The notes beneath the pieces are model-generated. The model saw only the letters and a list, made by a program, of their open reading frames with translations. It was not told the DNA's origin and made no database searches. Shown piece by piece: positions 7,813 through 16,412 of a stretch of 64,000 bases of DNA (within the stretch, counting starts at the first letter, position 1; the number at the start of each line of letters is the position of its first letter). Both the position numbers and the translations under genes were made by a program. The stretch spans positions 18,068 to 82,067 of the forward strand of contig CAZSMC010000012.1 of assembly GCA_964607755.1 (NCBI GenBank). Direction: 5' to 3'. This stretch comes from CAZSMC01 sp964607755. Lineage in GTDB: Bacteria; Zhuqueibacterota; Zhuqueibacteria; Residuimicrobiales; Krinioviventaceae.

Positions 7813-9258
7813 ATGCCAGTAAATATAGATACAAGAAAAGATTATACCTCGTTCAGGAGCGAGATCAAAAGCGGTCGATATAAATGCAAAGATCTGGTAC
7901 AGGCATATCTGGAACAAATCGAACAAAATTCGCATCTGAACGCGTTTATAAACGTGTTAGCTGAGCAGGCGTTAGACCAGGCTAAACAGGTTGATGATAA
8001 AATAGCCAAAGGTACAGCCGGATCTCTGGCCGGGTGTGTGCTCGCTGTCAAGGATTTGATTATCATGCAAGGCGCGCTCACAACTTGCGGCTCTAAAATC
8101 CTTTCAAATTTTATGTCGCCTTACGATGCTTTTATTATCGATAAACTACGGGATCAGGACGCCATCTTTATTGGCAAAACTAATATGGATGAATTTGCTA
8201 TGGGCTCGTCAAATGAAAATTCCTATTTTGCTCCCACGCTTAATCCCAACGATACCGAGCGAGTTCCTGGCGGCTCATCAGGTGGGTCAGCCGTAGCAGT
8301 CAAAGCAGATCTTTGCATGGCGGCTGTGGGCAGTGACACCGGCGGTTCTATTCGCCAGCCGGCCTCTTTTTGCGGCGTGGTCGGGCTTAAACCGACTTAT
8401 GGACGGGTCTCCCGATTCGGATTGGTGGCTTTTGCGTCTTCTCTCGATCAAATCGGTCCGGTGACTAAATCTGTTCCCGATTCTGCCCTGCTGTTAAATA
8501 CACTTGCCGGATACGATAATCGTGATTCAACGTGCGCTAACCGTCCTGTGGAAGATTACACCACTTTTCTGGGCAAAGATGTAAAAGGACTGAAAATTGG
8601 CTTGCCAAAGGAGTACTTTGCTGAGGCGCTCGATCCTGAAGTAGAACAACCAATTCGAAAAGCTATCGATGTTCTGAAAAACGCTGGCGCGGACATTGTT
8701 GATGTTTCCTTGCCACACATGGACTATGCGATCAATGCTTACTATATTATTGCCCCGGCAGAAGCCTCTGCGAACCTGGCAAGATACGATGGCGCACGCT
8801 ATGGTGTTCGTGCTGAGAATGTTCAGGATTTGGAAGAAATGTATGTCAACAGCAGAACCCAGGGATTTGGCGAGGAAGTAAAACGCCGTATTATGCTTGG
8901 GACCTATGTGTTGTCATCGGGATATTATGAAGCGTATTATTTAAAAGCTCAAAAAGTTCGAACACTGGTAAAAAAAGATTTTGACAATGTTTTTGAAAAA
9001 GTGGATGTGCTGTGTGGACCCGTCGCACCGACAACGGCTTTTAAGATCGGTGAAAAAATCGATGATCCACTGACAATGTATTTAACGGATATCTACACGG
9101 TTTCTGTTAATTTGGCTGGTTTGCCCGGAATTTCTGTGCCCTGTGGAACCGATTCCAAAGGGTTGCCTGTTGGATTGCAAATCATTGGCAAAGCGTTTGA
9201 TGAAGGTAAAATCCTTCAAGTTGCTGATTTCTGGGAACGATCAAATACCAAAAAATAA
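7813..9258 (+). CDS. gatA: Asp-tRNA(Asn)/Glu-tRNA(Gln) amidotransferase subunit A
   Basis: Glutaminase subunit of the indirect aminoacylation pathway that amidates misacylated Glu-tRNA(Gln) or Asp-tRNA(Asn). The amidase-signature triad is intact: Lys80 in LAVKD, Ser155 in PGGSSGGS and Ser179 in DTGGSIRQP. Length 481 aa is normal. gatB follows after 10 bp. gatC, usually beside gatA, is absent from this neighbourhood. No strong alternative start is seen; ATG 7813 precedes the family-typical N-terminal helix. Confidence 0.96.
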   Translation: MPVNIDTRKDYTSFRSEIKSGRYKCKDLVQAYLEQIEQNSHLNAFINVLAEQALDQAKQVDDKIAKGTAGSLAGCVLAVKDLIIMQGALTTCGSKILSNFMSPYDAFIIDKLRDQDAIFIGKTNMDEFAMGSSNENSYFAPTLNPNDTERVPGGSSGGSAVAVKADLCMAAVGSDTGGSIRQPASFCGVVGLKPTYGRVSRFGLVAFASSLDQIGPVTKSVPDSALLLNTLAGYDNRDSTCANRPVEDYTTFLGKDVKGLKIGLPKEYFAEALDPEVEQPIRKAIDVLKNAGADIVDVSLPHMDYAINAYYIIAPAEASANLARYDGARYGVRAENVQDLEEMYVNSRTQGFGEEVKRRIMLGTYVLSSGYYEAYYLKAQKVRTLVKKDFDNVFEKVDVLCGPVAPTTAFKIGEKIDDPLTMYLTDIYTVSVNLAGLPGISVPCGTDSKGLPVGLQIIGKAFDEGKILQVADFWERSNTKK

Positions 9259-9268
9259 CGGATTGATT

Positions 9269-10723
9269 ATGCAATATGAGCCTGTCATTGGCCTTGAAGT
9301 TCATATTCAGTTAAAAACAAAAACAAAGATATTTTGCAATTGTTCTACGGTATTTGGTGCAGAGCCGAATACGCAAGTTTGTCCGATATGCCTGGGCATG
9401 CCAGGGGTCCTGCCGCTGCTGAATGAGCGCGTGATCGAGTTTGTCACCCGGTTTGCTCTGGCTACAAATAGCCGCATTAACAGGCGGTCTATTTTTGCTC
9501 GCAAAAATTATTTCTATCCTGATTTGCCCAAGGCTTACCAGATCTCTCAATTTGACGAGCCGTTTTGTGAACATGGTCATCTTTCCATCAATGTGGATGG
9601 GCACGAAAAAAGCATCGGCATTACACGTATTCACCTCGAAGAAGATGCCGGCAAATCTTTGCACGCTGAATCGTTTGTGGGGCGGGATGAAACCCTGGTT
9701 GACATTAACCGTTGCGGTGTTCCTCTGGCAGAGATCGTCAGTGAACCCGATTTCCGCGCGCCCAGAGAAGCCTACGAGTACCTGGTGCGATTACGGCAGA
9801 TTGTCCGTTACCTCGGTATCTGCGATGGCAATATGGAAGAAGGCAGCCTGCGCTGTGATGCGAATATTTCCCTACGGCCTGTTAGCGGAGACGGCACATA
9901 CGGTGTGAAAACCGAACTGAAAAACATGAATTCTTTTCGTTCGGTGGAAAAAGCATTGGAATTCGAAATTCACCGCCAGGAATTGATACTTGAACAGGGC
10001 GGCACCATTGAACAACAAACGCTGCTGTGGAATGCCAACCATAATATAGCAGAACCAATGCGAAGCAAGGAATATTCACACGATTACCGGTATTTTCCCG
10101 AACCGGATCTCGTACCGGTGGTGATGGAGCAAGCGTATATCGACAAAGTAAAAGCAGATATACCGGAACTGCCTCAAGTCAAGTATGAGCGGTTTACCCA
10201 GGAATTCAAATTACCGGAATATGATGCCGGTGTCTTGACCGAAACTCCGGAGCTGGCGAATTATTTCGAAACAGTTGCCAGGAAAGTAAACGATAAAAAA
10301 CTGGCCAGCAACTGGGTGATGGGACCAGTTCTCCGAGCGCTCAAGGAAGAAAATTGCACTCTATATGAGTTAAAAATAACACCGGAACGCCTTGCCGAAC
10401 TATTAACCCTGCTGGAAAATGAAGAGATTAGCACAAAGTCCGCAGAAACTGTTTTTCAGGACATTCGAAAAACCGGCGCTTTACCCCGGAACATTGTCGA
10501 GGAAAAAGGCCTCAAGCAAATCAAAGATACCAGTGCGATTGAAAACATAGTCGAAAGCGTGCTAAACGACAATCCCGCTGAAGTTGAAGCTTTTCTCAAT
10601 GGCAAGAAAAAGTTGTTGGGTTTTTTTATGGGACAGGCCATGAAAATAACAAAGGGAAAGGCTGATCCGAAAAAAATTAATGAATTGTTGCGGCAAAAAC
10701 TGTCCACCATGAAGCCAAATTAG
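9269..10723 (+). CDS. gatB: Asp-tRNA(Asn)/Glu-tRNA(Gln) amidotransferase subunit B
   Basis: Kinase/tRNA-binding subunit that activates the misacylated tRNA and receives ammonia from GatA. The protein starts MQYEPVIGLEVHIQLKT at 9269, the canonical GatB opening. An upstream in-frame ATG inside gatA (9143) would add unrelated residues and is rejected. Later blocks include the zinc-site cysteines (FCNCS, CPICLGMPG), YFYPDLPKAYQISQ, and the C-terminal YqeY-like tail that docks tRNA. Length 484 aa is as expected. Confidence 0.96.
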   Translation: MQYEPVIGLEVHIQLKTKTKIFCNCSTVFGAEPNTQVCPICLGMPGVLPLLNERVIEFVTRFALATNSRINRRSIFARKNYFYPDLPKAYQISQFDEPFCEHGHLSINVDGHEKSIGITRIHLEEDAGKSLHAESFVGRDETLVDINRCGVPLAEIVSEPDFRAPREAYEYLVRLRQIVRYLGICDGNMEEGSLRCDANISLRPVSGDGTYGVKTELKNMNSFRSVEKALEFEIHRQELILEQGGTIEQQTLLWNANHNIAEPMRSKEYSHDYRYFPEPDLVPVVMEQAYIDKVKADIPELPQVKYERFTQEFKLPEYDAGVLTETPELANYFETVARKVNDKKLASNWVMGPVLRALKEENCTLYELKITPERLAELLTLLENEEISTKSAETVFQDIRKTGALPRNIVEEKGLKQIKDTSAIENIVESVLNDNPAEVEAFLNGKKKLLGFFMGQAMKITKGKADPKKINELLRQKLSTMKPN

Positions 10724-10801
10724 AACCGTTTAAAAATGAATTGTTATCTAAACTTTTTTCAAAAGAATATTTTGAACTGCTTAAATAAGGAACAATAATA
10801 T

Positions 10802-11365
10802 ATGGTAACGACATCTGACTTTCGCACAGGACTGATTATCAAACTTGATGGCGATTTGTATTCGATCACAGAATTTCAGCATGTCAAGATGGCTCGCGGC
10901 AGCGCTTTTACCCGGGCCAAGCTAAAACATTTGCAAACCGGCAGAGTGCTGGAAAAAACATTCCGTAGCAGTGAAAAACTGGAAGATGTTCGCGTAGAAC
11001 GGCGAAAAATGCAGTACCTTTACCGGGAAGGCGACATGCTGGTGTGCATGGATAACGAGACCTACGAACAACTCATGATTCCTGAAAACCTCATGAGTCC
11101 CGGCACCGGTTTTCTAAAAGAGGGCGAAGAGATCAGTATTTTGATGAGCGGTGATACCCCGGTTGCCGCCGAAATGCCTTTTTTTGTAACCGTGCGAATA
11201 ACCGATACAGAGCCCGGCATAAAAGGTGATACCGTTTCTGGCGCCACAAAGCCCGCAACCGTAGAGACTGGCGCCGTGGTTCAGGTTCCGCTTTTTATTG
11301 AAAAAGACGAACTCATAAGAGTGGATACCCGCACATCCGAATATATGGAACGCGTTAAAGAATAA
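10802..11365 (+). CDS. efp: Translation elongation factor P
   Basis: Relieves ribosome stalling at polyproline. The 187-residue protein shows the three-domain EF-P layout: an N-terminal KOW-like domain, the central OB domain (YEQLMIP) and the C-terminal domain with the PGIKGDTVSGATKPA signature. The tip of domain I, where a modified Lys or Arg contacts the P-site tRNA, reads VKMARGSAF. Arg32 occupies the modified position and Met-Ala replaces the common Pro-Gly. It heads efp-accB-accC, a common FCB arrangement. Confidence 0.95.
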   Translation: MVTTSDFRTGLIIKLDGDLYSITEFQHVKMARGSAFTRAKLKHLQTGRVLEKTFRSSEKLEDVRVERRKMQYLYREGDMLVCMDNETYEQLMIPENLMSPGTGFLKEGEEISILMSGDTPVAAEMPFFVTVRITDTEPGIKGDTVSGATKPATVETGAVVQVPLFIEKDELIRVDTRTSEYMERVKE

Positions 11366-11377
11366 AAGGGAGTTATC

Positions 11378-11854
11378 ATGGGCCCAAAGAAAATACAGGA
11401 ACTTGTCAAAATTGTAGAACAAAGCAATATTGACGAACTCGAAATCACGAGATGGTGGGGCCATAAGATCAGAATCAAAAAAACCGGTACCGGTGTTTTT
11501 GCTCGTCCTCAAGAAACGCCACCGGCAGGTCAACTTTCCAATTCCGGGTCTGCCACGATTCACGAAGAAAAAATCCAAAAGACCCAGGAACAGGCACCGG
11601 CCGAGGTGAATGTCGTTAAAATACGCGCACCGATGGTTGGCACATTTTACCGTGCATCTGCACCGGATGCCGAGCCTTTTGTTCGCGAAGGTGATGTTAT
11701 TTCTCCCGGGCAAACGTTGTGTATCATCGAGGCGATGAAATTGATGAACGAAATCGAAGCCGAGCAATCTGGTAGAATAGTCGAGATCCTCGCTGAAAGT
11801 GCACAACCAGTGGAATACAATCAACCGCTGTTTATTCTCGAACCAACAAGTTAA
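11378..11854 (+). CDS. accB: Acetyl-CoA carboxylase biotin carboxyl carrier protein
   Basis: Carries biotin between the carboxylase and transferase of acetyl-CoA carboxylase, the first step of fatty acid synthesis. An N-terminal helix domain is followed by a Pro/Ala/Gln-rich linker (about residues 45-85). The biotinyl domain follows, with Lys121 in the EAMKLMNE motif. APMVGTFYRA opens that domain. Length 158 aa is standard. An AAAGGGAG site precedes the ATG. It lies 12 bp after efp and 23 bp before accC. Confidence 0.96.
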   Translation: MGPKKIQELVKIVEQSNIDELEITRWWGHKIRIKKTGTGVFARPQETPPAGQLSNSGSATIHEEKIQKTQEQAPAEVNVVKIRAPMVGTFYRASAPDAEPFVREGDVISPGQTLCIIEAMKLMNEIEAEQSGRIVEILAESAQPVEYNQPLFILEPTS

Positions 11855-11877
11855 CTCACTTTTAGTCAGGACATTCA

Positions 11878-13236
11878 TTGTTTAGAAAGATACTCATTGC
11901 AAATAGGGGCGAGATTGCGTTGCGCATCATCCGGGCATGCAAGGAACTCGGTATCCAGTCCGTTGCTGTGTATAGCGAACCGGATGACCACAGTTTGCAC
12001 GTACGTTTTGCTGATGAAGCTGTTTGTGTGGGCCCGGGACCAAGCCCGCAAAGTTATTTGAATATTCCTCATCTCATTAGCGCAGCGGAAATTACCAATG
12101 CCGATGCCATTCATCCCGGGTACGGCTTTTTGGCAGAAAGCGCCTATTTCGCAGAAATTTGTGAATCCTGTAATCTTTATTTTATCGGACCGTCCCCAAA
12201 AGTAATCGCCCAGATGGGAGACAAGGCTTTTGCCAAGGAGGAAATGAAAAGAGCCGGGGTACCGACAATTCTCGGCTCTGAAGGCGTCGTAAAAACCTAT
12301 GAAGATGCGGTCAAAGTGGTTGAAGAGATTGATTTTCCGGTTATCATCAAGGCAGTCGCCGGTGGAGGCGGGCGTGGTATGCGTATGGTGCGCTCGAAAA
12401 AAGAACTAAAAAATGCCTACAGTTCCGCAAAAACTGAAGCTGAAAGCGCATTCGGCAATCCAGAATTGTACATTGAAAAGTTTTTTGAATCGCCGCGTCA
12501 CATTGAGGTACAGATTCTGGGAGACAAGCACGGCAATGTTGTCTCGTTAGGCGAACGCGACTGCTCGATTCAACGAAAACACCAGAAATTAATCGAAGAA
12601 TCGCCATCCCCTGCAGTAACTGAGGAAATGCGTGTAGAACTGAATAAAGTGGCTGTTAGCGGTGCCGAGCGCGTGGGCTATAACAGCGTCGGCACGATTG
12701 AATTTTTGATGGATCGAAACGGGCATTTCTATTTCATGGAAATGAACACGCGCATTCAGGTAGAACATCCGGTCACTGAAGAGGTTTTTGGCATGGACCT
12801 GGTCAAAGAACAGATTGCAGTGGCTGCAGGGAAAAAACTGCCCCAAAAACTAAAAAAATATAAAATGAGAGGCCATGCTATTGAATGCCGGATTAATGCT
12901 GAAGACCCGTTGAAAAACTTTCGTCCAGCCCCCGGCCAGATCACCAGCTTTCACACACCCGGTGGTGTTGGTGTGCGCGTGGATACACATTCCTATGCCC
13001 AGTATATGATTCCGCCTTATTATGATTCCTTGATCGCCAAGCTCATTACACACGGGCGAAACCGGATGGAAGCGATCGAAAGAATGAGCAGGGCGTTGGA
13101 AGAGTTTGTTGTCGAAGGCGTCCCGACAACCATACCATTGCACATGGCTATATTAAATGATAAGGTTTTTAGAAGCGGTACATTTGACACCAATTATCTT
13201 TTAGAAAATACACTCGATATTGAGAAATATGTCTAA
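11878..13236 (+). CDS. accC: Acetyl-CoA carboxylase biotin carboxylase subunit
   Basis: ATP-grasp enzyme that carboxylates biotin on AccB. It uses a TTG start at 11878, giving FRKILIANRGEIALRII, exactly the AccC opening; CAGGA lies 7 bp upstream. Motifs present are HPGYGFLAE, the glycine-rich AVAGGGGRGMR loop, LGERDCSIQRKHQK, and MNTRIQVEHPVTE with the catalytic Glu/Arg. Length 452 aa is normal for a stand-alone biotin carboxylase. No accA/accD are in the window. Confidence 0.96.
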   Translation: MFRKILIANRGEIALRIIRACKELGIQSVAVYSEPDDHSLHVRFADEAVCVGPGPSPQSYLNIPHLISAAEITNADAIHPGYGFLAESAYFAEICESCNLYFIGPSPKVIAQMGDKAFAKEEMKRAGVPTILGSEGVVKTYEDAVKVVEEIDFPVIIKAVAGGGGRGMRMVRSKKELKNAYSSAKTEAESAFGNPELYIEKFFESPRHIEVQILGDKHGNVVSLGERDCSIQRKHQKLIEESPSPAVTEEMRVELNKVAVSGAERVGYNSVGTIEFLMDRNGHFYFMEMNTRIQVEHPVTEEVFGMDLVKEQIAVAAGKKLPQKLKKYKMRGHAIECRINAEDPLKNFRPAPGQITSFHTPGGVGVRVDTHSYAQYMIPPYYDSLIAKLITHGRNRMEAIERMSRALEEFVVEGVPTTIPLHMAILNDKVFRSGTFDTNYLLENTLDIEKYV

Positions 13237-13266
13237 GTCATTTGTCAAACAAGATGGAGGAACAAA

Positions 13267-13644
13267 ATGGAAATCCCTGAAGAATTAAAGTATTCCGAAG
13301 AGCACGAATGGGTATCCGTTGAGGATAATATTGCAACTATAGGAATTACTGACTATGCCCAGGGCGAACTTGGTGATTTGGTGTTCGTTGAACTGCCCGC
13401 TGTTGGCGACCAGGCTACCCAATCCGAATCTGTCGGGACCATCGAAGCGGTCAAAGCAGTTTCTGACCTGTTTTCGCCGGTCTCTGGCAAGGTCGTCGAA
13501 GTGAATGAAAAACTAAACGATGACCCGGAAACAGTCAACAAAGATCCTTACGGGGATGGATGGATGGTAAAAATTGAGTTGTCTGATACTGATGAGCTCG
13601 ACAATCTTCTTGATGCAAAAGCGTACAAGGAAACAATCAGTTAG
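13267..13644 (+). CDS. gcvH: Glycine cleavage system H protein
   Basis: Lipoyl carrier that shuttles the aminomethyl group between P, T and L proteins of the glycine cleavage system. The 125-residue protein has the family N-terminus (YSEEHEWV) and lipoylated Lys63 in VGTIEAVKAVSDL. GGAGG precedes the ATG. gcvPA follows after 18 bp, so the pair is probably one transcript, possibly continuing from accC 30 bp upstream. H proteins can also serve as lipoyl relays, but the gcvPA neighbour argues for glycine metabolism. Confidence 0.96.
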   Translation: MEIPEELKYSEEHEWVSVEDNIATIGITDYAQGELGDLVFVELPAVGDQATQSESVGTIEAVKAVSDLFSPVSGKVVEVNEKLNDDPETVNKDPYGDGWMVKIELSDTDELDNLLDAKAYKETIS

Positions 13645-13662
13645 AAAAATCGGAGTCTCTCC

Positions 13663-15003
13663 ATGCCGTTTATACCTAATACACCGGATGTTCAAAAAAA
13701 GATGTTAGAGCGCATTGGTGTGTCCTCTTTTGAAGAACTCATTAAAGACATACCAGAGAAAGCCCTGTTCAAAAGTGAGATGAAGTTACCTGAACCGTTA
13801 TCAGAAATGGATGTGAAAAAACTGCTAAGCAGCTATGCAAAAGAAAACGACAATTGCGAGGACAATGTCTGTTTCCTTGGCGGTGGTGCTTATGACCATT
13901 ACGTCCCGGCAGTGGTCAATTATATTATCTCACGACCGGAATTTCAGACCGCTTACACACCTTACCAGCCTGAGGTGAGTCAGGGAACGTTGCAATCCAT
14001 CTATGAATATCAGACAATGATCTGTGAACTCACCGGTATGGAGGTGGCGAATGCGTCCCTGTACGATGGCGGTTCAGCGCTCGCCGAAGCGGCCTTGTTG
14101 GCGTGCGGCCATAGACGCCGGAAAAAAATTATTGTTTCATCGACAGTTAATCCCCATTATCTGGAAATTATAAAGACATATTGCCACGGACGGAACATAA
14201 AAATTGTTGTTATTCCCTGGGAAAACGGTCTTACAAATTATAAAAATCTTGCAGATGCGGTTGATACTGAAACTGCTGGCGTTATTTTTCAACATCCGAA
14301 TTACTTTGGGTGTCTGGAAAAAGTGGAGGAATTTCAACGCGTAGCTCAAAAAGCTGGCGCTCTTTTAATCTCTTCGAACGATCCGATTTCCCTGAGCGTG
14401 CTTCAGCCCCCGGCTGAATATGACGTCGATATCGCTACCGGTGAAGGCCAGGCGCTCAGTAGTCCACTTAACTTTGGCGGGCCATATCTGGGCATTTTTG
14501 CATCCACCAGGAAACTGGTGCGCAAAATTCCTGGACGGCTGGTCGGCCAAACTGTGGATGCAGATGGACAGCGAGGATTCGTGCTGACTTTACAAACGCG
14601 TGAACAACACATTCGCAGAGAAAAAGCTACTTCTAATATTTGTACCAATCAAGGGCTAAATGCTTTGGCAGCTACGGTCTATATGTCTCTGATGGGAAAA
14701 GAAGGTTTGCCTGCTGTAGCCGAGATGTGCGTGCGAAAAAGCCATTATCTGGCAGAAAAGATCGCAGAGTTGAAAGGCTTTGGCATTAAATTTGAAAAAC
14801 CTTTTTTTAAAGAATTTGTCGTCCAATCTGCGTATCCCGTTGATAACGTTCTTGAGAAATTACGGAATAGAAGCATCTTTGCCGGTATTCCATTGAATGA
14901 GTATGATGAAAATTTGCACAATTGCTTTTTATGCGCTGTAACCGAAAAGCGTACAAAAAAAGAAATGGACGATTTTGTCCTGGCTTTAAAGGAACTTTTC
15001 TAA
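13663..15003 (+). CDS. gcvPA: Glycine dehydrogenase (decarboxylating) subunit 1
   Basis: Alpha half of the split P protein that decarboxylates glycine. It starts with the diagnostic MPFIPNTPDVQKKMLERIG and has the FLGGGAYDHYVPAVV and TPYQPEVSQGTLQ motifs that shape the active site. The 446 aa length matches gcvPA of two-subunit systems. The PLP-binding lysine is on GcvPB, which normally follows directly but is not in this window. gcvT is also absent. The complex therefore needs partners encoded elsewhere. Confidence 0.95.
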   Translation: MPFIPNTPDVQKKMLERIGVSSFEELIKDIPEKALFKSEMKLPEPLSEMDVKKLLSSYAKENDNCEDNVCFLGGGAYDHYVPAVVNYIISRPEFQTAYTPYQPEVSQGTLQSIYEYQTMICELTGMEVANASLYDGGSALAEAALLACGHRRRKKIIVSSTVNPHYLEIIKTYCHGRNIKIVVIPWENGLTNYKNLADAVDTETAGVIFQHPNYFGCLEKVEEFQRVAQKAGALLISSNDPISLSVLQPPAEYDVDIATGEGQALSSPLNFGGPYLGIFASTRKLVRKIPGRLVGQTVDADGQRGFVLTLQTREQHIRREKATSNICTNQGLNALAATVYMSLMGKEGLPAVAEMCVRKSHYLAEKIAELKGFGIKFEKPFFKEFVVQSAYPVDNVLEKLRNRSIFAGIPLNEYDENLHNCFLCAVTEKRTKKEMDDFVLALKELF

Positions 15004-15352
15004 AACTGTCAGGTTACAGATAACATCAGAATTGTGAATTCCGAAAAAGCGCTTGATTCTTTTGAGTGAAATTCATATTTTTCGCCAGTTTTTCAGTATA
15101 AAAATCATTAAGGAGTGTGCCTATACAAGTTCGATAAAGGTTTTGATAAATTTTAAAAACTCGATATTAAACGCTAACGTCTATCCGGACGTTCGTTCAT
15201 AAACCTTTATGAGAACTTTGTTAGGCTCACCTCAACATACGATGACCGGATGTCTGCAGGTGAGGTTCCTGACACGGAACAAACTTGATACATTCGGTTT
15301 TTTTGTTATGAAAAAAATATATCTACTTTCATCTATTACAGGAGGTAAAAAA
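15004..15352 (+). other. Intergenic leader upstream of the PorV-like gene
   Basis: A 349 bp A/T-rich stretch with no convincing gene. A possible promoter lies at 15143-15170. Downstream, CTCACCT near 15228 can pair with AGGTGAG near 15260 across a loop, so the transcript probably has a structured 5' leader before the strong AGGAGG at 15341. No known riboswitch consensus was recognised. Confidence 0.4.
15143..15170 (+). promoter_or_regulatory. Possible promoter for the PorV-like gene
   Basis: TTGATA (15143-15148) and TATTAA (15165-15170) are separated by 16 bp, close to a housekeeping -35/-10 pair. Base composition is A/T-rich, so chance occurrence is possible. Confidence 0.3.
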
Positions 15353-16300
15353 ATGAAAAAGCTTCTCATTATTCTTGCCGCTGCATCTATCATGATGTTG
15401 TCCGTTTCGCAGGTGTATGCTGTGAGTGAGGCAGCCGTGTTATCGTTAATGATCTCACCTGGCGCACGTGCAGCAGGCATGGGCGAAGCTTTCGTTGCTG
15501 TCGCTGATGATGCTACGGCAACGTTCTGGAATCCGGCAGGATTGGCTCAGATTGACAACAAAGAACTGCATCTGATGCACGTGAACTGGTTGCCGGAATT
15601 CGGCAGCGATTTGTACTACGATTTTGCGTCGTATGTACACCCGGTCCCCAATGTCGGTACCTTTGGATTGAACGTCACCTTTTTGAATCTTGGTGAACAG
15701 GTGCACACAGATGAAACCGGAACACAATTGGGTACTTTTAACAGTAATGAATACTCGATCGCCGGAACATATGGTACCAAATTATCTTCCGACTTGTCTG
15801 TTGGTTTAGGTTTACGATATATTCGATCCAATCTCGCCGGTGGTGTTGGGGTTGGCGCCGAACAAGGTGAAGGCGTTGCCAATGCATTTTCTTTCGATCT
15901 GGCTGCCATGTATACGTTCCCCTTTGCACCCAAATTGAATTTCGGCATGAATTTGTCAAACCTTGGTCCGAAAATCACCTATATTGACGCGGCACAGGCT
16001 GATCCACTACCGACAAATTTGAAACTCGGTCTGGCTTATAAAATTGTCGANNNNNNNNNNNNNNNNNNNNNNNNNNNNNNNNNNNNNNNNNNNNNNNNNN
16101 NNNNNNNNNNNNNNNNNNNNNNNNNNNNNNNNNNNNNNNNNNNNNNNNNNTATTATGATCAACCGGGCAAGGTGCAGTTTTTCAGCTTTGGCGGCGGCAT
16201 CCAGTATCACTTGTATCGTTTCGATTTTGGCTATGTGGCGGCTGAACAGGATCACCCGTTGTCAAATACAATGCGGTTTTCGTTAACTATTGGTTTCTAA
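15353..16300 (+). CDS. PorV/PorQ (UPF0164) family outer-membrane protein, interrupted by an assembly gap
   Basis: The product begins with a signal peptide (MKKLLIILAAASIMMLSVSQVYA) followed by SPGARAAGMGEAFVAVADDATATFWNPAG in overlapping form. This is the FadL-like PorV/UPF0164 opening. It ends in a beta-barrel C-terminus (RFSLTIGF). PorV-like barrels help type IX secretion cargo reach the surface in Bacteroidota; here that role is inferred and fits the sorting-domain proteins at 16413 and 40437. Start 15353 is chosen for its AGGAGG site; the frame extends upstream to 15209 without support. 100 Ns remove an unknown segment after about residue 232. Confidence 0.85.
   Translation: MKKLLIILAAASIMMLSVSQVYAVSEAAVLSLMISPGARAAGMGEAFVAVADDATATFWNPAGLAQIDNKELHLMHVNWLPEFGSDLYYDFASYVHPVPNVGTFGLNVTFLNLGEQVHTDETGTQLGTFNSNEYSIAGTYGTKLSSDLSVGLGLRYIRSNLAGGVGVGAEQGEGVANAFSFDLAAMYTFPFAPKLNFGMNLSNLGPKITYIDAAQADPLPTNLKLGLAYKIVXXXXXXXXXXXXXXXXXXXXXXXXXXXXXXXXXXYYDQPGKVQFFSFGGGIQYHLYRFDFGYVAAEQDHPLSNTMRFSLTIGF
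16051..16150. other. Assembly gap (100 N)
   Basis: Exactly 100 unknown bases inside the PorV-like gene, the usual placeholder for a scaffold join of unestimated length. The true gap size and local sequence are unknown, so distances and the reading frame across it are not reliable. Confidence 0.98.
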
Positions 16301-16412
16301 AAGAATAAACAGTATTCATAGAATATAAATTAGGAACCAGTGTTTGGATTTTTTCCATTGCAGAAAACACAGGCACTCTGCCGGGATTCACGTGGAAAAG
16401 AGAGTAGATTTT

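Noticed and set aside
9143..9268. Upstream extension of gatB into gatA
   Set aside because: The added residues are an out-of-frame reading of gatA, and the GatB family begins at MQYEPVIGLEVHI (9269).
10724..10801. tRNA or terminator between gatB and efp
   Set aside because: No cloverleaf could be drawn. A weak GTTTA/TAAAC stem with a T run is too short to call a terminator.
11114..11878. 254-codon minus-strand frame opposite efp and accB
   Set aside because: Lies antisense to two clear genes; composition (His/Phe/Cys rich) is that of a shadow frame and it has no recognisable domain.
15180..15340. Riboswitch in the leader of the PorV-like gene
   Set aside because: Some stems can be drawn but no conserved core of the glycine, cobalamin, TPP, SAM or cyclic-di-GMP classes was recognised.
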